Source: an uncultured Prevotellaceae bacterium (lineage in GTDB: Bacteria > Bacteroidota > Bacteroidia > Bacteroidales > Bacteroidaceae). From it: a stretch of 64,000 bases of DNA. Location of the stretch: NCBI GenBank assembly GCA_900315105.1, contig OMXX01000010.1, positions 1-64,000 of the forward strand, read 5' to 3'. Below are positions 19,154-28,403 of the stretch, piece by piece. The notes under the pieces were generated by a model, which was given only the letters and a program-made list of their open reading frames with translations, had not been told where the DNA came from and ran no database searches. Positions within the stretch are counted from its first letter, which is position 1, and each line of letters begins with the position of its first letter. The position numbers were made by a program, and so were the translations under genes.

Positions 19154-20276
19154 AGACAAATTCCGGTTTCTCTCCGCCATTCAACAACCATTCATACAAA
19201 CGTAAAGTCTTACGAGTGACACTTCGGTAGTCGAAGTTTTCGTAAATGAGTTTGCTCGCCTTCTGGCCCATTTCGTAAAGATCTGTAGGATTCATGGCCA
19301 TAGCATCACGGAGAGCATGTTCAAGATTATCCACACTAAGGTCAATACACCAACCAGTCTTTGTCTCATTAAGAATCTCCCAAGGACAGTTGGTTGTGGT
19401 AATAACAGGAGTTCCACACGACATGGACTCAGCAATAGCCATACCAAAACTTTCGCTATAAGAGGGCAGACAGAACAATGCAGACTCTTGATATACATTT
19501 ATCTTTGCCTCTCCGAACATTGGAGGAAGAATTTTAATACTATCCTTCACCCCTAAACTTTTCACTTTGTTCTCTAAATAATGAATATATTCAGCCTCCC
19601 CATTGCCAACAATGTGTAACTGCCAATCTGCAAAATCAGGATGTATTCTTTTCCAAGCCTCAATAAGAAGCTCTATCCCCTTCTGCATATGCACACGACT
19701 CAGGTACAACACTTGTTTCTTAACTACATCAATAGATGTTTTACATGGATAGCAATCAGTTTCTATACCATTAGGAATAACAGACTTATATGTAGCGACA
19801 CCAAGAGCGCGCATATGATCAGCCTCCATGTTAGCCGTAGTGAAGACGCATGCAGCTTTCTGCACATCATTACGCTGGTACAGCCACCAAGCCAGTTTCT
19901 TTTTCCATTTCTTATGGGCAATACTCCAAGGATCAAGCATCCCACGAGGAGTAACGATATAGGGAATGCCCAGCTTTCGAGCCTCAACCATAACTTTATG
20001 ATATGGCAATTCCCACATACTCTGAATCTGAATCAAATGGAATTTCTCATCCATAAGATATTGGGCGATTTCCCTTCGAGAGAAAGAAGGCCCAAGCACC
20101 TTAAACTTGGCAGTAGTTCCCTCAAGAGCATGAATATTCATGTTCTCAGAACGAATAGTCATGAGAGTTACATCCACACCAAGTTCAGCAAGTCCCTTGA
20201 CGAGCATAGGAACACTTCGGGAAGGACCTCCACCAGTAAGGTCAAGAGAAGAAATGAAAGACAGAATTTTCATCAT
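19146..20276 (-). CDS. Family 4 glycosyltransferase
   Basis: A 376-residue GT-B retaining glycosyltransferase. Seen: N-terminal LDLTGGGPSRSVPMLVKGL, the hinge TPRGMLDPW, YLSRVHMQKGIELLIEAW at the start of the second Rossmann domain, and the E-x7-E motif in SESFGMAIAESMSCGTPV. It uses a nucleotide-sugar donor at the inner membrane. The stop overlaps the acyltransferase start. WcaI/WbaZ-like relatives are common in colanic-acid-type loci, but specificity is unknown. Confidence 0.92.
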   Translation of the reverse strand: MMKILSFISSLDLTGGGPSRSVPMLVKGLAELGVDVTLMTIRSENMNIHALEGTTAKFKVLGPSFSRREIAQYLMDEKFHLIQIQSMWELPYHKVMVEARKLGIPYIVTPRGMLDPWSIAHKKWKKKLAWWLYQRNDVQKAACVFTTANMEADHMRALGVATYKSVIPNGIETDCYPCKTSIDVVKKQVLYLSRVHMQKGIELLIEAWKRIHPDFADWQLHIVGNGEAEYIHYLENKVKSLGVKDSIKILPPMFGEAKINVYQESALFCLPSYSESFGMAIAESMSCGTPVITTTNCPWEILNETKTGWCIDLSVDNLEHALRDAMAMNPTDLYEMGQKASKLIYENFDYRSVTRKTLRLYEWLLNGGEKPEFVYE

Positions 20277-20296
20277 ACAATATTGGAGTTCATAGG

Positions 20297-21289
20297 TTAC
20301 CCATTAGATTTTAGGGTTTCATACAATGACATATATTGTCCTACAATATGCTTCAAGGAAAAACGATCAGCATTGTTGACACCCTCCTTTATCAATGATT
20401 CTGAGTTTTCCAAGGCATATACAATTCCTTTAGTGATTGAGTCTACAGAATATGGATTAACCAGTACGGCTCCTTTTCCTGCAATACTGCTCATAGGCAA
20501 CAAATCACTTGTTACTACAGGTCTGCCAATAGCCTGTCCTTCTATTATCGGCAAACCGAACCCTTCATATAAAGAAGGGAAACAAACAACATCACATTCT
20601 CTATAAGCCTGTATTATCTCTGCATCAGAAACATTACTATCAATCCTCGCATTAACTCCATAATCATCGATCTTCTTCTGGAGCTCTTCAGAAACCATTC
20701 CAATAATATGCAACGTACAAGGAATTGGAGAAACAGCCTCTATTACTCTTGAAAGATTCTTGTTAGGTTTCGTACCTAGATGAAGAATTATAGGCTTGTC
20801 CTTATTGATATTCTTGGGGCAAAAAACGAAAGAAGGATTAACAGGATTGTATATTATCGACTGTTTACTTTTCGGGAGTTTTATACAATCACACGCCTCC
20901 TTAAAACTCTTATCACTTATATAAGTGACATGTCTCGCATATTTTAGTGGATGTATAAATAACAGATATAATAATTTCTTCTTTAATCCAGCAGCAAGAC
21001 TTGTATAAAAACCGAAATCATGTACTGTTACTATTGTCCTATACTTGCGTAAAGGCCATATCAGATAGTTCACATGACCAGTTATATGTATAATGTCGTA
21101 TTGTTTACCTCTGATATAATTCTTTACAAATTGTATGTTCCTGAATATATCTATAGGAGATGCTGTAGCTATCGGCAAATAGATTGAATCCAATTGGCAT
21201 TCATTCTTCAATGCATTTTCTATAGGTTCAAACACCCTACGTATCGAAGGACCTGAATCTTTACTTCTATATATATAAAGGATTCTCAT
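20297..21289 (-). CDS. Family 4 glycosyltransferase
   Basis: A 330-residue GT-B enzyme. Seen: N-terminal ILYIYRSKDSGPSIRRVF, VTVHDFGFY, the donor-domain start ILHLGTKPNKNLSRVIEAV, and the E-x7-E motif in SLYEGFGLPIIEGQAIGR. Overlaps the polymerase gene by four bases (ATGA) and precedes the other GT4 gene by 20 bases. Base composition is AT-rich like its upstream neighbours. Sugar specificity unknown. Confidence 0.92.
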   Translation of the reverse strand: MRILYIYRSKDSGPSIRRVFEPIENALKNECQLDSIYLPIATASPIDIFRNIQFVKNYIRGKQYDIIHITGHVNYLIWPLRKYRTIVTVHDFGFYTSLAAGLKKKLLYLLFIHPLKYARHVTYISDKSFKEACDCIKLPKSKQSIIYNPVNPSFVFCPKNINKDKPIILHLGTKPNKNLSRVIEAVSPIPCTLHIIGMVSEELQKKIDDYGVNARIDSNVSDAEIIQAYRECDVVCFPSLYEGFGLPIIEGQAIGRPVVTSDLLPMSSIAGKGAVLVNPYSVDSITKGIVYALENSESLIKEGVNNADRFSLKHIVGQYMSLYETLKSNG

Positions 21290-22731
21290 TTTTTATGTAC
21301 GAGAAAGAACGAAGTCACCTTTATTAATATAACAATAGGTATAAATGATAACAAACGACCTATGCCGCCATCGGCAGTTTCTTCAAATGCAGACATTGCA
21401 GCCACAAGAAACAGCATGTAATACATTATGGCAAGTGGATTTTTGGTATTCCGCAACAGGAAGTTATTATAAATGGACATAAAATACCCTGTCAATATAG
21501 CACACAAAAGCAATCCCACAGGTCCTCCCCATAGATAAGATCCACCAACCAAGCCAGCATAAGTATAACATGAGGCTCTACTTTTATCATTCATCACTCC
21601 TGTTCGCACATATTCTGTTGCCATCATTCCAACATTATTATATGGCTTATCTGGATATATAATTTTTGGAATAGAGACTAATATAGTCTTCACAACGAGT
21701 TCAGAATGGTATTTATTCTTACAATTTACATCCTTATAGAAAAAAGCATTTACAGGAACTGCATCTTGTCTATCCAACAATGTATTGGTTTCTTCATTAT
21801 CCATGCCCTTATCGCTTTTCATATAATTAAATACATCTGCTATGGAATAGTCGTTTATACCAGCATCCAACTCAACCGAATAGCCTGCAACAATTCTCTT
21901 TGCACCCATAAATGGGAAAACAAAGCCATTGACGAGAATAAAAGAAGATATACACAAGACATAAAATGACTTAGTAAGTACTTTCTTCTTTTCATTTTTA
22001 TGCCATACTATCCAGAAAATCACATAGAATAGAATAGGCATTATCATATATGACTTATAGAAAGTGAACAAACAAGCATATATGAACTCTGTAATACAAA
22101 AAAGGATTAAAATGAAATGTCTGAATCGTGTATATTTATAAGCACAATTAAATAATAAAAGAATAATAGACAGATTTCCTATATTATTCAACAATGCCAT
22201 AATTGATTGACTGACATCCAATAATACGAGCAGATTATTAATAGCTCTGAACGGAAAAGAAATTACATATATGGCTGCAACAATTAGGAACACGTCATAT
22301 TTTTCAAACAGTTCCCTCAACTGACCACCTAATGATATGTTATCTGATTTTAACTTAAAGATCGTATAGAATATGATATGAAATATGTTCATCCACACTA
22401 TGGTAGGAAATGCATAATCACTGACATCACTATTAAAATATATAATTTTTGAATCATTGAATATCATCCATGATGCAAAAAAAGAAGGGATAACAAACCT
22501 AAAAACACAACCAATGAGATAGACTATCTCCAAACTAAGGTCACGACTTGTTTCCCATTCGTTTTTAAGCAATATATAGTATGAGCTAGCAGATAAACAT
22601 GCATATACAAAAATCACTATAGGTTCCATTGCTAGTTCCAATTCAAAGATTAGCAACAGAAACAGGACGCTCACAGAAATGTGTGAAAGTAATAATGATT
22701 GTATATTTCCTGCTATGTTCTTTATTTTCAT
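21286..22731 (-). CDS. wzy: O-antigen/capsule polymerase (Wzy-like)
   Basis: A 481-residue integral membrane protein with about twelve hydrophobic segments and a large periplasmic loop around residues 280-380 (from GAKRIVAGYSVELDAG to SIPKIIYPDKPYNNVG), the layout of Wzy oligosaccharide repeat-unit polymerases. Sequence similarity within the family is low, so the call rests on topology, the RIIYPDKP-like loop, and position: it starts directly after the flippase stop and overlaps a glycosyltransferase. It would join repeat units on the periplasmic side. Confidence 0.8.
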   Translation of the reverse strand: MKIKNIAGNIQSLLLSHISVSVLFLLLIFELELAMEPIVIFVYACLSASSYYILLKNEWETSRDLSLEIVYLIGCVFRFVIPSFFASWMIFNDSKIIYFNSDVSDYAFPTIVWMNIFHIIFYTIFKLKSDNISLGGQLRELFEKYDVFLIVAAIYVISFPFRAINNLLVLLDVSQSIMALLNNIGNLSIILLLFNCAYKYTRFRHFILILFCITEFIYACLFTFYKSYMIMPILFYVIFWIVWHKNEKKKVLTKSFYVLCISSFILVNGFVFPFMGAKRIVAGYSVELDAGINDYSIADVFNYMKSDKGMDNEETNTLLDRQDAVPVNAFFYKDVNCKNKYHSELVVKTILVSIPKIIYPDKPYNNVGMMATEYVRTGVMNDKSRASCYTYAGLVGGSYLWGGPVGLLLCAILTGYFMSIYNNFLLRNTKNPLAIMYYMLFLVAAMSAFEETADGGIGRLLSFIPIVILIKVTSFFLVHKK

Positions 22732-24156
22732 TTATTCGATTTTCCTAAAGTTCATGATCTCCGTTCTCTTAAAAGAAAGGATCATCACTATATATATAAC
22801 TAGATATGTAATGGCTGCAAATACAATCTTGAAAAAATCATTTGAGATAAAGCTTTCAAAATAGTAGGCCATTACACCTGCCCCCAACGCAAACAGCATA
22901 TACCAAATGATACTTCTCAACTGCCCAAACACACCTATTGACAATACCTTCCTTGCAACTATAGTCGTAACAAAATATGCAACCATAGAAGACAATGCAT
23001 CAGCTATTGCTACTATATAGATGTTAAAAAACAATGCGGGGAGGATAAATAATGCCTTGACTGCCATTTTCCATATCTGTTGTTTCAAAAACAAATCGCT
23101 TCTTCCAACTGCATTCAATGCCTGTTCTGTGACATTAGAAACAGGGAAGAGTAGCCTTCCGATACAGAACACCTGTAGAAAAGGGACTACCTCAATCCAT
23201 TTCTCAGTTAATACTAATCTTATAAAAGGCTCCGCAATAACCACCAGAATGATAAAAACAGGCATTGATAATGCAGACATGATCTTGATAATTGCATTAT
23301 ATATCTGCTTGAATTTGTCTTTATCATCTTTTACCAATGACAACGTAGGAAAAAGGACAGAAATGATTACATTGCCGATACTTGTAGAAGGTAATACCGA
23401 GAATTGGGTGGCTCTTGTATATATACCGAGATTATAAGGCAAGAACACCTTACCTAAAAAGAATGAGATTCCTTCTTCTGTAACCTTGGTCAGGCATGAA
23501 GCCGTTATAAGATTAATACCATAGTGATAAAGCCTTATACACGATTCCTTATAAAATATCAGACGAGGAATCCATTTACTCATTACCACGAGGAAAGACG
23601 CCTGAAGGAAGGATCGTACCATTACCTGCGCAATCAATGCCCATATACCATACCCATGATATGCCATAACAATAGCAAGTATTCCACTTGCTACAGACGA
23701 ACACATATTGGAAATGGCAAGAGATTTGAAATTCAGATTTACCTTTAATATCGCAGTCGGAACTACGAGAAAGGCATTAAAAAGAATCGTTAAGGAAATT
23801 ACCTGAAGATATAATGCAAGATTCTCTAAATTATAAAATTCCTCAATGAGTGAAGATGATAGATATATCAACAGTATTAAACTAATACTGATGAATATAT
23901 TCATACTAAATGTAGTGTATAAGTCCCTTTTCTTTAATTCATTATAATAAATCAACGAATTACCCAGTCCACTATCGACAAACACCGATGAGACATTGAT
24001 AAATACCATCAGAATACCCAATACTCCATATTCCGAAGGTGTTACCAACCTTGCCACTACAATTCCTATAATGAAAATGACAAGTTGAGAAACAATTCTC
24101 TCAGTAGCAGTCCAAGAAAAGCCTTTTAAAATTTTACCAGAAAGTGAATTATTCAT
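22732..24156 (-). CDS. wzx: Polysaccharide flippase (Wzx, WzxC-like)
   Basis: A 474-residue MOP-superfamily exporter with about fourteen hydrophobic segments. The N-terminal GFSWTATERIVSQLVIFIIG and VTPSEYGVLGILMVFINV are typical of WzxC-like proteins. It would flip undecaprenyl-linked repeat units across the inner membrane. The start codon overlaps the stop codon of a decayed upstream gene (24149-24300), and the stop abuts the wzy start. Confidence 0.92.
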   Translation of the reverse strand: MNNSLSGKILKGFSWTATERIVSQLVIFIIGIVVARLVTPSEYGVLGILMVFINVSSVFVDSGLGNSLIYYNELKKRDLYTTFSMNIFISISLILLIYLSSSLIEEFYNLENLALYLQVISLTILFNAFLVVPTAILKVNLNFKSLAISNMCSSVASGILAIVMAYHGYGIWALIAQVMVRSFLQASFLVVMSKWIPRLIFYKESCIRLYHYGINLITASCLTKVTEEGISFFLGKVFLPYNLGIYTRATQFSVLPSTSIGNVIISVLFPTLSLVKDDKDKFKQIYNAIIKIMSALSMPVFIILVVIAEPFIRLVLTEKWIEVVPFLQVFCIGRLLFPVSNVTEQALNAVGRSDLFLKQQIWKMAVKALFILPALFFNIYIVAIADALSSMVAYFVTTIVARKVLSIGVFGQLRSIIWYMLFALGAGVMAYYFESFISNDFFKIVFAAITYLVIYIVMILSFKRTEIMNFRKIE

Positions 24157-24300
24157 GTAAAGACCACCAATTGGGGAGGGTACTCAAAAAAAATGATTCC
24201 ATTCCATCTTCATTATTCCTACATTGTAAATCAACATTCCATTCGCTTTGGGAATCGGTGTTGAAGGTGAGGAATATTGAAATTATATGAGTCCCACATA
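24149..24300 (-). pseudogene. Remnant of an unidentified gene 3' end upstream of wzx
   Basis: The minus strand carries an open frame of about 50 codons ending in ESFFLSTLPNWWSLHE and a stop that overlaps the wzx ATG by eight bases, the spacing of a real upstream gene. Going 5', the frame meets a stop, but a neighbouring frame continues with IFKLCDDFYVGLI, suggesting a frameshift. The rest of 24300-24447 has no open frame. I could not identify the family. The coding-like overlap is seen; the decay is inferred. Confidence 0.45.
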
Positions 24301-24447
24301 GAAGTCATCGCACAGCTTGAAAATCTACAGTTCTATCATCTCGCTATTATATGCAACATCTTCATTGTAAGTAAACTCAATACTCGCTATACGATTTTAT
24401 TATGTGTGTTTAAACAAGATAAAATACAGGATCAAATAACCATCATT

Positions 24448-25719
24448 TTAGAGCCTTCCATCAACAATGTCTCTTGGTAGAATACTTTTTACATCATATA
24501 CTACTCCGTTCTCTTTTAACAAGCTCAATATATCAATATCCAAAAATTGCCTATGAGACACCCCGAGAATTATCGCATCAAATTTATCAACAGGACACTC
24601 ATTTGTGATGGTTATACCATATTCTCGTTTTACTGTCTCAATATTAGCCCATGGATCAAACACTGTAATATTATTAGTATATTCTTCAAGAGTGCTATAG
24701 ATATCGACAATCTTTGAATTTCTTAAATCAGGACAATTTTCTTTAAATGTAATACCTAAAATTAGGATTTTAGCATTCTTTACCATTATCCCTTTTTTGT
24801 TCATGCACTTAATTGTCTGGTTTGCAACATATGCTCCCATACCATCATTTAGACGACGAGCCGCTGATAGTATTCGGGGCAATACACCATATACCTGCGC
24901 CTTTTGAATAAGATAATAAGGATCTACTGATATGCAATGACCGCCAACCAATCCGGGCTTTAGCTTAATAAAATTCCATTTTGTAGAAGCAGCCTCTATT
25001 ACGTCATTAGTATCGATTCCCATAGCATTAAAAATCTTGGCCAATTCGTTCATAAACGCAATATTCACATCACGCTGACTATTTTCTATGATCTTAGATG
25101 CTTCTGCAACCTTTATTGAAGGAGCCATATGTGTACCATTTATAAGGACGGAATTATATACATTATCTATTATTTCTGCAACCTCAGGAGTTGAACCTGA
25201 TGTTACTTTTTTAATTTTTTCTACTGTATGCTCTTTATCTCCCGGATTAATACGCTCTGGAGAATAACCGGCAAAGAAATCTACATTAAATTTTAAATTT
25301 GAAGTACGTTCAACAATTGGAATACATTCCTCCTCTGTAACACCAGGATAAACTGTTGATTCATAAACTACAATATCACCTTTTGAGATTACTTTACCGA
25401 CAGATTCAGAAGCACATAAAAGAGGTTTAAGATCCGGACGATTATTTGAGTCTACAGGAGTAGGAACTGCTACAATATAAAAATTGCAATCTTTAATGTC
25501 TTCTATATTTGAAGTACATATAAAACCGTGATTATTAATAGCATCCTGAAGGACTTCATCAGCAACTTCAAGTGTAACATCATGTCCCTTCATAAGATCA
25601 GCACAACGCTTTGAATTCATATCAAAACCTATTGTTTCATATTTTGTAGAAAACAAACGAGCAAGAGGCAATCCTACATAACCTAATCCAATAACTGCTA
25701 TCTTAATATTTCTTTTCAT
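24448..25719 (-). CDS. Nucleotide-sugar dehydrogenase (TviB/WbpA/WecC-like)
   Basis: A 423-residue enzyme of the UDP-glucose/UDP-ManNAc dehydrogenase family, oxidising C6 of a UDP-sugar to the uronic acid with two NAD+. Seen: N-terminal IAVIGLGYVGLPLA, YESTVYPGVTEE, the catalytic segment KPGLVGGHCISVDPYYL with the nucleophilic Cys, and the C-terminal domain. The GGHCISVDPYYL form matches the TviB/WbpA group acting on UDP-HexNAc rather than UDP-glucose. This is distinct from the ugd gene at 28404. No epimerase lies beside it, so its partner may be elsewhere. Confidence 0.9.
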   Translation of the reverse strand: MKRNIKIAVIGLGYVGLPLARLFSTKYETIGFDMNSKRCADLMKGHDVTLEVADEVLQDAINNHGFICTSNIEDIKDCNFYIVAVPTPVDSNNRPDLKPLLCASESVGKVISKGDIVVYESTVYPGVTEEECIPIVERTSNLKFNVDFFAGYSPERINPGDKEHTVEKIKKVTSGSTPEVAEIIDNVYNSVLINGTHMAPSIKVAEASKIIENSQRDVNIAFMNELAKIFNAMGIDTNDVIEAASTKWNFIKLKPGLVGGHCISVDPYYLIQKAQVYGVLPRILSAARRLNDGMGAYVANQTIKCMNKKGIMVKNAKILILGITFKENCPDLRNSKIVDIYSTLEEYTNNITVFDPWANIETVKREYGITITNECPVDKFDAIILGVSHRQFLDIDILSLLKENGVVYDVKSILPRDIVDGRL

Positions 25720-25769
25720 ATCTTTTTAAGATTACATGTATAACTTATTATTCTTCACATTTTTGCTTA

Positions 25770-25852
25770 TGTCTTTTGCTTCCTCCACCAAGCCAGTTCT
25801 GATAAACTAGCCACCAGCCCTTACGCTCAAAAATGAATATGAAGGGCAAAAA
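25770..25852 (-). pseudogene. Decayed copy of the 3' end of the WecA-like gene
   Basis: The minus-strand sequence from about 25852 resembles the last 70-75 bases of the sugar-phosphate transferase gene ending at 27159: TTTGCCCTTC.T..TCATTTT, GGCTGGTGGCT and TATCAG.ACTGG are shared, but one extra T breaks the frame. Corrected, it would read like HFERKGWWLVYQNWL against HFERRGWWLVYQDWL. It lies directly after the aminotransferase stop. It marks an old recombination or a lost second transferase. Confidence 0.8.
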
Positions 25853-25855
25853 ACA

Positions 25856-26998
25856 TTAATCTGTGAACTTAAAATTATTAATCACTTCAACAATCTGTGC
25901 GACTTCCTCCAATGTAATCGTAGGACCGATAGGAAGTGAGAGTTCCTCATCTGCCAAACGTTCTGTTATCGGCAATGAGAGTCGTGGAATGTTCCATGTC
26001 GCATTTGCATAGCATTCTTGCATGTGTGACGGTATCGGGTAGTGACAAAGCGTTCCTATACCTTTTTTTTCAAGACAGTCACGCAGACGATATCTATTCT
26101 CCTTACCGTTTACGAGTATCGGGAAAATGTGATATACATTCTGTTCGTCAGGAAGAAGTGAAGGAAGCGTTATTATTGGGTTATCGATGTGCTCATAGTA
26201 ATAATGGGCAATCTCTTTACGATGAGCATTGTCTTCATCAAGATACCTAAGCTTTACATCAAGAACGGCCGCCTGAATCTCATCCAGACGACTATTACGT
26301 CCCGCATACTTGAAGACATACTTCTCTTGTGAACCATAGTTGGCAAGAGCACGGATAATGGAGGCAAGCTCAGAATCATTGGTAGTTACAGCTCCCCCAT
26401 CACCAAGTGCCCCAAGGTTCTTTCCTGGATAGAATGAATGGCCTGCAGCATCTCCAATGCTTCCTGTAACACGACCATCAAAAGACTTACAGCCATGACT
26501 TTGCGCACAATCCTCTATGAGTTTCAGATTGTACTTTTTGCATAGTTCTCCAATTTTGCCGGTATATGCAATTCTACCATACAGATGAACGATAGTGATA
26601 GCTCTTGTCCTTGGCGTGATAGCTGCCTCTATCTTTTCATCATCTATCTCCAGAGTAGTCGGTTTTGGCTCTACAAGTACGGGGACAAGTCCGTTTTCTG
26701 TTATTGCCAATATGGTGGCGATATATGTATTTGCAGGCACGATCACCTCATCACCAGCCTTCATAATGCCCATTTCGATATAGGCTCTGAATATCCAGAT
26801 TAACGCATCCAAGCCATTGGCACATCCTACAGTATATCTTGTTCCGACAAATTCTGAGTAGTGTTTCTCAAATCGTTCATTCTCCTCACCTTGAAGATAC
26901 CAACCGGAATCTACAACCCTTCTGACTGCCTCATTGATTTCTTCGGCATGAAGAGCTGTTACATCCTTTAAAGAGAGAAATGGAATTTCCTTCTTCAT
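25856..26998 (-). CDS. DegT/DnrJ/EryC1 family sugar aminotransferase (FdtB-like)
   Basis: A 380-residue PLP enzyme that transaminates a nucleotide-linked keto sugar. Seen: [16 protein letters not shown] near the N-terminus, [28 protein letters not shown], and the PLP-lysine motif [16 protein letters not shown]. It most resembles dTDP-3-amino-3,6-dideoxyhexose transaminases (FdtB/QdtB group) by these motifs. The isomerase and N-acyltransferase that normally accompany FdtB are not in the window. It sits between the transferase gene and a decayed copy of that gene's end, so it was probably introduced with a recombination event. Confidence 0.88.
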   Translation of the reverse strand: MKKEIPFLSLKDVTALHAEEINEAVRRVVDSGWYLQGEENERFEKHYSEFVGTRYTVGCANGLDALIWIFRAYIEMGIMKAGDEVIVPANTYIATILAITENGLVPVLVEPKPTTLEIDDEKIEAAITPRTRAITIVHLYGRIAYTGKIGELCKKYNLKLIEDCAQSHGCKSFDGRVTGSIGDAAGHSFYPGKNLGALGDGGAVTTNDSELASIIRALANYGSQEKYVFKYAGRNSRLDEIQAAVLDVKLRYLDEDNAHRKEIAHYYYEHIDNPIITLPSLLPDEQNVYHIFPILVNGKENRYRLRDCLEKKGIGTLCHYPIPSHMQECYANATWNIPRLSLPITERLADEELSLPIGPTITLEEVAQIVEVINNFKFTD

Positions 26999-27004
26999 AA
27001 TACC

Positions 27005-27150
27005 TCTTATGTGATTCTTATATGGTTCTTATGTGAATCCTAACCAAACTCGATGAACCTTCGCTTTTTCCTAGTAAAAATGGGACTTTCGCCGAGTTTG
27101 GTACGGATTTACAACGGAGCTACTACGGAGGAACAACGGAATCAAGAATC
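27005..27150. repeat. Inverted repeat of about 11-base units before the aminotransferase gene
   Basis: The left half has TTCTTATATGG, TTCTTATGTG and AACCAAACTCG; the right half has CGAGTTTGGTACGG, TTACAACGG and TACGGAGG units in inverse order. ACCAAACTCG pairs exactly with CGAGTTTGGT. The whole could form a hairpin of about 145 bases in the leader of the aminotransferase gene. Confidence 0.75.
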
Positions 27151-27158
27151 AAAGAAAC

Positions 27159-28313
27159 TCATTTTTTCTTCTCATCCAACCAGTCCTGATAGACAAGCCA
27201 CCAGCCTCTACGCTCAAAATGAGTACGAAGGGCAAAGAACTTAAAGCCACGGCTCTTCTTTAATCTGACAAGAACGAAGTATGTGCCCCACACAAAGATC
27301 GCACCAGCAATAATGACAAGATACAACTGTATCTCGGCAGAGTAATCGAGCCAATAGGCAACATTACTGGTTAAGAATACTACCAGACTTATAAGTATCT
27401 CGCTAACAGCCGTAAAGACATGGCTGAAACCACAATCTACAAAAGCATGATGAAGATGTGTTCTGTCAGGTGAGAACGGACTTCTGCCCTGAATCATTCT
27501 CATTGTCATTACTCTGAGAGTGTCGAAAACAGGAACACTTAAGATACTTACAGAGTTGGCTATAGGACAGAGACCGCCCGGAAGTCCTCTCTCAACACCA
27601 TAGAATGAGAGATAGCGAATCACAAACCACGTTAACAGAATACCCATCATCATGGTACCTGCATCGCCAATAAACATTCGTGACTTCGAGCCAAAAACAT
27701 TATGCACGAGGAATGGCATCAAGGAAAACGCCATCGTAAAGGCGACAACAGAATTTGGAATATCGCCAAGATGCAAATAGTTCACACCAAAATAAAGGCT
27801 ACAAGCTATGCAGAGACCAGAGGACAATCCGTTAATTCCATCTATCATATTGATAGAATTGATGATACCTACTCCAGCAAATACAGTAAGCGGAACTGCA
27901 ATGGTCCATGGAATCTGGTATATACCCCAAAGACCATTGAAGTTATCAATACACATGCCACTACCATAAATAAGCACAAGAACGGCAAATACCTCCATTA
28001 CAATACGGAATACAGGCGACAGCCCAGTAAGATCATCAAGAGCTCCAATATACAACATTGTTGCCATCATCATCACAATCGGGAAGATAAGGGTAAGGTC
28101 GGTCATTGTACATGCCATTCCAAGACCGCATATCACCCCCATGAAGACAGCTATTCCCCCAAGCATAGGAACAGGACGACGTTGCAGTTTCCTTTCTCCC
28201 GGATTGTCAGTCAGATTACGTGCCTTGGCTATCCTCAGTATCTTAGAATGTACTTGTGATACCGAGAACAAAGCAACGAGTGATGATAATATGATGATCA
28301 GCAAATCCCTCAT
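27159..28313 (-). CDS. Undecaprenyl-phosphate sugar-1-phosphate transferase (WecA/MraY family)
   Basis: Initiates repeat-unit assembly by moving a HexNAc-1-phosphate from UDP-sugar to undecaprenyl phosphate in the inner membrane. About 384 residues with around ten transmembrane helices. Seen: DNPGERKLQRRPVPMLGG near the N-terminus, GALDDLTGL, NSINMIDGINGLSSG, FIGDAGTMMMG, and the RTHLHHAF loop, all signature sites of the family. I start at ATG 28313 (MRDLLIII); a GTG at 28361 lies inside a hairpin. A damaged copy of its 3' end lies at 25770-25852. HexNAc type unknown. Confidence 0.9.
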   Translation of the reverse strand: MRDLLIIILSSLVALFSVSQVHSKILRIAKARNLTDNPGERKLQRRPVPMLGGIAVFMGVICGLGMACTMTDLTLIFPIVMMMATMLYIGALDDLTGLSPVFRIVMEVFAVLVLIYGSGMCIDNFNGLWGIYQIPWTIAVPLTVFAGVGIINSINMIDGINGLSSGLCIACSLYFGVNYLHLGDIPNSVVAFTMAFSLMPFLVHNVFGSKSRMFIGDAGTMMMGILLTWFVIRYLSFYGVERGLPGGLCPIANSVSILSVPVFDTLRVMTMRMIQGRSPFSPDRTHLHHAFVDCGFSHVFTAVSEILISLVVFLTSNVAYWLDYSAEIQLYLVIIAGAIFVWGTYFVLVRLKKSRGFKFFALRTHFERRGWWLVYQDWLDEKKK

Positions 28314-28357
28314 TTTGCCTATGTAAAAAGGTTCTCTCTTAGTCGTTTTTATAATTT

Positions 28358-28396
28358 CCACTCTGTCGCACTATCCAAGAATAGACGACAGAGTGG
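28358..28396 (-). terminator. Perfect hairpin between ugd and the WecA-like gene
   Basis: Arms CCACTCTGTCG and CGACAGAGTGG (11 bases, perfect) around a 17-base loop, lying just after the ugd stop. There is no strong T tract, so it may be a partial terminator or an RNA-stability element that sets ugd apart from the downstream locus. Confidence 0.6.
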
Positions 28397-28403
28397 AATA
28401 TAA

